Assembly: GCA_964019415.1 (NCBI GenBank)
Contig: OZ025881.1
Location: 1,965,280 to 2,029,279 of the forward strand
DNA from: Ianthella basta
Taxonomy: Eukaryota > Porifera > Demospongiae > Verongiida > Ianthellidae
Direction of reading: 5' to 3'
Length of the DNA stretch: 64,000 nucleotides
Below are positions 23,101-32,100 of the stretch, in pieces. The notes beneath the pieces are model-generated. The model worked only from the letters and a program-made list of their open reading frames with translations, was not told the DNA's origin and did not search any database. Each line of letters opens with the position of its first letter. The stretch's first letter is position 1. A program made the position numbers and the translations under genes.

Positions 23101-26100
23101 CAGAATGCACAGCACAAAGCCCTAAACGCTGCTAAAAATACGGAACGCCTAAGAATACGGAACGTGGATACTCGGGCTTAGCTCCATTATATATAGAATA
23201 TATACAGAATTACACCAAAGATAATGCACAATCAGTGCAAATGTCCAATAAGGAGATGACTGCAAAGGTTGGGATAGTACATTGCTTAAAATGTTTGCAC
23301 TTTTACAGATCTACAGTATGTGACAATAGATTCGTTAACATTATGGTTTAGCACATGAGCATAGAACGGAACAACCCTTTCCACTGCATGGAACATACGT
23401 ATATAGAACGGGCTGATAACAAAAGAGTCTACAGTTATTTAGCATGCATCAGTGTTGTGACATTTTTTATACAAGAATAGAGGGCAGAAGCAGGTCTACT
23501 ATACATGAGCATGATGGTTGGGAAGGATTTGAAAGGACATACAGTAGAGCTAGCTACACTAGCAGCATACTATTATAGCATCCTACGCATGTGGGACATG
23601 TCTGATTTGTTTACACAAGGAAATGTGACACCTGAAAGGTGTGAATTCCTGTGTTGCCATGGCTACGTGAGCATTGTCACGTGTTATCCGTGTGATTTGA
23701 CAGGAAGTTCTGGAAGAAATCGCTTCAAAACATAGTTTACGGCTGCGCCGTACGTGCTTGAAGACAGGGGTTAGCCAAAACTCAGAGCTTTGATGGAATC
23801 GTTCGTGCGGAACAGCTGAATGGCGGATAGTAACACTACATTATCAGCCATTTTCGGAAATGTCACAAGAATATCACGTGTTATCACATGCTAATAGGCC
23901 TTCGCCTTGTGCTTTCAGGAAAAGGTCGTGTCATAGTCGTTGAGACGGTTTCTTGCTGAAATCAAGGCTGAAACGGTTAGTCAAGTAAATTATCTAGCTT
24001 TTGCGAGAGGGATAATGCTTCGTATTTTTCCTATCTAGAGCTATGCGACCTGACATTGTCATGACCACTAAGCTGTGATAGTCTTCTTGCTGTAATTTGT
24101 CAGCGGATCGCTTTAGCAACTTATCCCTCTCTCAAAAGTTAGATAATATGAATGCGCATCCAATGATACCCTTCTTTACTTGCTGTGACTTTTCCTTGAC
24201 TACGACATTGGCATTTACTGCCCTTTCAGTGGGTTTGCGATTGCCGGTACAACTCGCTGTACCACAGTATTAGTAACGACGCTTAATCACAGAGTTACAG
24301 AGCGGTCCCTTGTCTTCCGTTCGGTGCTTGTCCCGCTCAGATCCACCAAAGCTGGTAGGAGATATTGTCCAAAATACTTAGGCCAAAATCGGCCTCGCAT
24401 TGTTTACATAGCCATGTCCCACATGCGTAAGGAATGTACAACCAATTATGTTCATTCTATATAACGGACCATAGGAAGCACTGTAGAACAGTCAAATAGT
24501 CTGTAAAAATGGAATGAAATGAAATAAAAATGTTGACATTATATTGTCATATATTATATCAAGTCAAACTAATGTAATTACAATTAAACTGCACCTCAGA
24601 ATCAATGAAGCTTTTCCACTTCACAAGATCCTTTGACTCTGTCCTCAAGCAGCTGAACATCAGATCTAAATAAACTGCAAGTAGGGTTGCAGATGTTGCT
24701 TGGTTACATGCCAGGTTATTGTATGTATGCACAGGTTATTGTATGTAATACTATAGAGTTGGGCGTTGTAAAAGCATAGGAGTACACAGTGACTATCACA
24801 GTGTGGCATGCACCCTGAATAGCAACATGGCCACCACTTGAGTACACAGCAACAGCCTAAGCAGAAGAGCCTAAAACAGAAGCTGATCAAATAAAAATCT
24901 GCAACAGTGAGAATCATCACATGGATATTAAGCTGTCATTTTTGTATACCATATATTATGTCTTTAATAGAGGCCTGAACCTATTCTGCTTTCAAAGGAT
25001 TTTTGACTTGGCCTCTTTTCTAGAAGGTGGGATTGCCACTCAGTAAGAAGTTGCCACATTTATAAATTATTAGTCTGGACCCCAACAACACCCATCTCCC
25101 TTGCATTGGCTTCTTTGTTGTTCTGTGTGCACTCATCAGCCTGCAGCTGCACGTAGTACAGTTTTTGCATGGACACAGCTGATGTAATAAGAACCCCATG
25201 CACTCAGTCCCCACAGGTAATGCTACAATCGATTCAAGCCCACTGCCTGCACCTTAGATGTCAAAGAGATCCAGTGTGTAGATTCCATGCCCCATTGGCT
25301 ATTTGGAACCAGCCTATATTTGAGACCCAACCTCTGACCCTGGCTTCTATTTGAGCATGCTTCTATATGGACATGTATGGTATACTTCATTAAATGTTTT
25401 CCAATACAATGTGCTTTAGAACTACAAGGATGTCTGACTCTCTAATGTTGGCTGAAGTTAAGTGAGCTTTCATCATGAGCTTTCCATGTGTATGGTACAT
25501 TCTGCATTTCTTGTGACAATGAGCATGCACAGAGTTTCCATACCAGCTTGGTCTGCAAAAGTGCTTGGACTCAGTAATCTGGCACATGAGCACGCTGTAC
25601 AATCAGAGTAACAGCACTTCTTTGTCCACCTTTATCAAAACATAATCTGGGCACTTCAGTTTGCTTTGTGTGGAGTTGTAAAAATCCCTCCATTGCTCAA
25701 ACATCTTAACTTCACAATTGAGCAAGCTCTATGTGTTACTGAGAATGTAAGGCTTCTTTGATTGAGTGAATTGTTTGTTTCAACATCCTGAAGGGCAATG
25801 AGCGCCTTAATGAGCCTTAATGACCCTGTTGGATGGACGTAAATTACCACCAGAATTGACTGTGCAACTGCAGGTTGTGACATCAGCAAATCTGCTTAAC
25901 ATGGAATGTAAATGACACCACCTGTGACTTGCTTGGGTTGCTGAACTGAGCATGTGCACTCTGGTTAAGCTTTACAATCATACGATGCAGGCTAATACTA
26001 TATGAAGGCAACATACAGTATGTCATAAAATTTTCAATCAATCTATCTGATTCAATCAATCAATCAATGCACATGAGGGCTTATCTCCCATGTGGGAGGT

Positions 26101-29100
26101 TGCCCTAATACAACAGGAGTTTCTAGAAAATAAAGTCATAACTCAGTTTATAATATATAAAGTTAAGCAAAATTATTCGTCCACCTCATTCTAGGTCTTC
26201 CTCGAGGGCGCTTTTCTGGAACCTCACCATCATACACTATCTTCGTCACTCTACCGCTGCTCATCTCCTCTAATCTTTGCTTCCACTTCTGCTGCCGTCT
26301 ATTTACAAGATCCAAAACTCCCTCCTGCCTCAATCTGCCCTAAGATCCACGTTCCTTATTCTCTCTAACCTTGATACACCTTCTATCCATCTTAACACTC
26401 TCATTTGCGTAGCCTGTATTCTTCCCTTATGTCTTGCTTGCAGTGCCCATGCTTCATACCCGTAAGTCAGCATGGAAATCACCGTAGCATTCACCACCCT
26501 CAGTTTTGTCCCCTTTGTCAATTCCTTCCTTCCCAGCACTGTGCTTCCAATTGCCCCCACCATCCTCGACGCCATTCCTATTCTCTGCTCCACCTCACTG
26601 TCCATACTCCCATCACTACTGATCATTGTCCCCGAGTACTTCATCTCCTTTACTTGTTCCACTCTCTCACCCTTAACTTTGACATTACACACCTCATGCT
26701 TTCTTCCAACTCTCATAACCCTCGTCTTTTGCCAGTTCGCCTTCATTCCCCATTCATCCAATCTCTCATTCAGCTCCTGCAAATTGTGTTGTAGTGCTTT
26801 CTCAGTCTCCGCCAGCATCACCAGGTCATCTGCAAATAATAATACCTGCAACTGCCCTGTAGATTAGCTGTACACTGCCATAGAACTTCTTTCTTGCTTC
26901 TGTCACTCTTCTGTCAATAAAGATGTTAAAATGCCATGGAGATAGGGGACAGCCCTGCCTTACTCCACTCTTAACATGAAATCGTGATGATTCCCTTCCT
27001 CCTACTCTCACTCTCGCCCAACCATCTTCATACAGACTCTGAACTGCTACTGACAACTTTCCACTCACACCATAACCTTTCAGAGCCACCCACAGCTTCT
27101 CTCTGTTTACACTATCATAGGCTTCTTCCAAATCTATGAATGCTGCATATACCACCTTGTCCTTCTCGATCACCACACCTGCCTCACAGCAAAAACTTGA
27201 TCGATACACCCTCTGCCAGCTCTAAATCCCCCCTGTTCATTCATCACTAACGCATTTGTTAATACCTTCAATCTATCACTGACAATCCTAGCATAAATCT
27301 TCCCCACCACACTTAATAAGCTTATTCCTCTGTAGTTACCGCACTCTGTACTACACCCCTTCTTGTAAATAGGTATGATTATAGCCTCCCTCCACTCTTG
27401 AGGGGTCTTTCCACTTCTCCAAACCACATTCAAAACCTCCTTCAACCACTGCACCATTGTGTAACCTCCAGCCTTCACCATCTCTACCAGAATACCACAT
27501 ACACCACCTGCTTTCCCACTTTTCATCTTCCTCACTGCCCTCCTCACTTCTTCTACACCAATCTCTCCCTCTTCACCCTGCACCTCCCTTCTCTCTATTC
27601 TAATCTCTTCTCCACTTCCTGCATTACCATTGAGGAGATTACCAAAATGTTCCCTCCATCTGCTCAGTGCCTCCTCTCCAGATCTTAACTCTCCATCTAG
27701 TCCCTTGATGTGTGTGGTTGTCACCCTCTCCTTAGCCCTCACCTTTGACCAAAACCTCTTTTGCATTCCATTGGCATCCCTCTCCATTTCCTTTCCCAGC
27801 CTTATCCACTCCTCATTCTTGACCTTTCTGACTCTGCACTTCACCTCCTTCTTGGCCTCATGGTAGGCTAGCTTTGCTTCCTCAGACTGTTGACTCAGCA
27901 ATCTTCTGTATGCTATTTTCTTTGCCCTAACTGCATCTTGTACCTCCTTACTCCACCAAGCCGTTCTGCGTCTTCCCTTACTGGTCCTTAATTGACACTC
28001 CACATACTTCCACAGCTGATCTCAAGATCCCTTCTTTCAGCTCCATCCAGGCTGCTTCTACATCATCTTCCACTGGTTTTCTATTCACCCTGTACCTATT
28101 TCTCAGCCTGGCCTCAAACTTGCACCTCACTTCCTTATTCCTCAGCTTCCTAACCCTGGTGTTACAACTACCTGTTCTGCTTTTGCTAGGCTTCTTTCCA
28201 TCCATCTTAAGCTTGATTATCATCAACAACAGGTAGTGATCACTGCCTACCTCTGCCCCTCTTACAACTTTTACATCCCTCAGTTGGCTTTTCATCGTTC
28301 CCCTCACCAGACAAAAATCTATAATGGATCTTTGATTCCTACCTCTACATTCCCAAGTAAACTTATGGATTTCTTTATGTTGAAACCATGATTTTGTGAT
28401 CCCCAGATCATTCTCAGCACAGAATTGCAGCAGCCTCATGCCATTTTCATTCTCCACTGCCTCTCCATGCTTCCCAATAACATCACCCCACACTGTCACA
28501 TTCCTTCCTACACGTGCATTGAGGTCTCCCAATACGACTAACTTAACCTGCTTGGGTACCCCCCTCACTGTACCCTCCAGCTGCTCATAGAAACTATCCT
28601 TGACCTCATTCTTGCTATCCTCTGTTGGGGCATACACCTGGATCACTGATACCCACACACCCTCAATCCTCAGCCTTATCTTCACAATCCTTTTGCTTAC
28701 ACACTTCCACTCTCTCAGATACTGACTCACCCGCTCCAACATAAATATAGCGACCCCAGCCTTTGCTCTTCCTTTCTCGATTCCCGCGAAAATGCATCTT
28801 CCTTTGCCTACCGCCCTGGACCCATTTCCTTTCATCTTAGTCTCGCTCACTCCCAAGATCTCCAACCTGTACTTCTCCATTTCCTCAAGCAGCTCCTCCT
28901 CTCTGCCTCTTAGCGACCGTACATTCCACGCACCAAATCTGACCCATTCCTCACTACATCTCTCCCCATTGTCGCTGACTCTAGCACCCGCGTCCTTACT
29001 CCTACTCCTACTCGTACTCTTGCTTATTAAATCTGTTTTCCTACTCTTTCGCGCTCAATTGCCCTGGCGTCCCCATATTGCTGGCAGGTCGTCCTAGCGG

Positions 29101-32100
29101 ATCAGTTTCTCCTAGCGCAGCGGGTAGCCGACATCTGCCATTTTTTCTCACGCAGCTAAAATTTTGTGATCAATAATGTTTGTGAAAGTCAGTCAGTAGT
29201 GATAATGAGCAATCATGTAGCAGACAGATGCAATAATTGCAATGGTACAACGTTTCAACCACGAAGGTCTTCGTCAGGTACAAAACAGTTTATAAAACTA
29301 ACAAGGACCTTCTGATCAAAACATTCTACCATCGCAATTATTTCTTCTATCTGCTAGGTGATTACTCATTATCACTACTGACCATCTGAAGCTGTAGCAA
29401 TGAGCCTCTATGATGTCAAGATTTGTGAATATTGCAAACATCTATGTACAGAATAATAGGCATGATATAATGAAATGCACTATGATGTCATAGGAAGATG
29501 GCGGATTAGCGAACATCAACAGAAGCACTTGTTAATGTTTGCTCAAATCACATCAAAATGACGACCAAGTTTAAATTCGATCGTTGAAGCAAATCAAACC
29601 GCCCAATAACTGGAAGTCAAGGAGGGATAATTAATAAATATTGGTTACAGAAATATGTGGTTGTAACTTGCACTGTATAGTGATGGTGGTGGTGGTGTTT
29701 TTCTAGAGCAATGGTGCATATACTGAATGCATGCATTCACTGCATTGTAACTTGCACCATGTGGTGGTGGTGGTGGTGGTTTGTTTCTTCTAGGAATGGC
29801 TGTGGTGTCCTTAGTATTGCTACTAGCTATGTGGTGGTGGTGTTAGTATGGGCTAACAGCACTTAATGTGGTGGTTTGTTATCTTGCAGCTCTAGCACAT
29901 AATATACTGGTGTGGCTTTTTGACTGCACTGTGCGGTGGTGGTGGTGGTGCCGGTCATTTTTCTAGAGCTCTGGCACATATACCGAAGGCATGTCTTGTA
30001 ACTTGCGTGGTGGCGGTGATGGTGTTGGGTGTCTATATCTATGTGGTGGTATAGTAGCTGTACGCTTTGGTTGGATAGTTACATCTATGTGGTGGTATAG
30101 TAGCTGTATGATTTGGTTAGATAGTTGTAAGCAGCTGTACATTTGAGTGTTGCTCTACCCTGCATAGGTAGCAAATGTCTGCAAATTGGTGCCAATATGT
30201 GATTGTTCAAAACATCTCCACCATTTTGCAACAAATTAAGCAATCCTGCTAATGACATGAGCAAATGAATCATTTAACTATGTCCACTGAGTATCATGAC
30301 TTAGCTGGGCCCATTTGGTGGGATATACAATCCACCTCACTGTTCTCAGCCATTTTGCAACTAATTAAGTACTCCCACTAATAACTTAGGTAGATGGGCC
30401 ACTTGGACGTGTCCACCAAGTTTCATGCACCAGCGAGCCCGGTTGCATTAATATACTAAGTACCCCTATGCATTAATATAAGTCTAGGTTATAGCCCCAA
30501 GCCAAGTCTCTTTGATGTTTTAGAAACCTCAGGATGTTGCATAAATCACCTTGGGCGAACTTTTTTTATGGCATGCATCCCGCTGCTGTACACCCTGTAC
30601 TTGCCTCTGTTAAGCCACTTTCAAGGATCTTGTGGCGACACCATTTTAATGATGAAGAATGCCATAAGTCTGCACATGTGCAGTATAGTTTGGCACCACT
30701 GTTTGAAATGGCGCAAAGGAGTTTATGAGAAGGCTATTGGTGCTGCAGAGTTCTGCTATTGGGCTTTCCTCATTGTCGTCAATTGCGGACATCATCAAGA
30801 GAACAGTGGGGAGACGATTAAGATTAAATTTGTTTATGCTGCTATAATGACGACCAAGTTTAAATTTGATCGTTGAACAACAGCGAATCAAACCGCCCAA
30901 TAACCGGAAGTCAAGGAGGGATAATTAATAAAATAGTCATCAGCTGTGAACGAAAAACCGGAAATGGAAGGATATCTCTTCAAGAACTGTAAGACGAGGA
31001 TACTTCTGGAGCCTTAATGTATAATCCCTGAGAATTTGGTGGCGCCCTGTGCAGCAGTTTTTGCCTGAATCGCGAACGAACAAACAAACAAACAAATGAA
31101 CTGAATTATACAAATACAGATTATTTAATTATTTACTTATTTACTTTAGACTAGTGGTGCATATTGTAACTTGCACTGTATAGAAGTGCAAAACGGTTGT
31201 TCACGAAGTCCTCCTGCAAGCAGCCACCAATTGAGACCAAACTGTCCCACATTTCGCACGCAACACTGGTGTCACAGTTTATTTAAAATTAATTATTAAA
31301 TTTTATTATTAATTATTAATTAATTAATTTATATAAAAATACATGCGTAAAGGGATATCTTCTAGGAACCGAGCACTGTGTCCGGCTCTGTTGCACAAAC
31401 CATGGCGTGGAAGATGCGCAGACACGATCTGTTAAGCGCCATCTTCAGATGACAAGAAACAAAGTCCAGCTGGACATTGTCGAAAGCTCCCACACCTGAT
31501 TAAAATTGCCCTTCTAGTTCTGATTCCGCACCGAAGACGGTCTTCCTCCACAACAGAAGCATTTTCCAGACCCATCATGCAGCACCCTGTCACGACCACA
31601 AAACTGCTGATTGTGCATAATTTTGAATTCGGTTCCCCATCATCTCATTGGTCAGTGTGCTGCCAAAAAGCACACAGTGTTCTTATTGGTCAGCTCTGAA
31701 GCCTGTTGTGACGTCACAGAGGCGTCTACTGAATGCAGGAGCAGTGACGTACGTAAGGCAGGCATTTACTGAATGCGAATGGCGTCGTCTCGGGAGAGGT
31801 CTGGCCTCGATATTGCTGCGGAAGGTTCGTTCCTGTTGCGCACTCACCATACTATATATCACATATAGTATGGTAGGTCGGTCCATAGCCTCTATATAGG
31901 ACCTCTGTGCTCATATTTAACTTGGCACTTCCCACCTTGATAAATATGTAAGCGCCTTGGTCCTATATATTAGCTAAAGACCTCCCTATCATACTATATG
32001 TTATATATATCTGTAACATGAAGCCATACAACAAAATGTCAATTTGAAAACAATATAGGGGCTAAAATATTATTCTCCTGTGAAATTTCCACAATATGGT

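Noticed and set aside
22593..23117. A 174-codon minus-strand open frame in a Gene A intron with plausible-looking protein sequence
   Set aside because: No start context, splice sites or recognised motif supports it, and the exons on either side already join in phase without it. It also overlaps open frames on the other strand.
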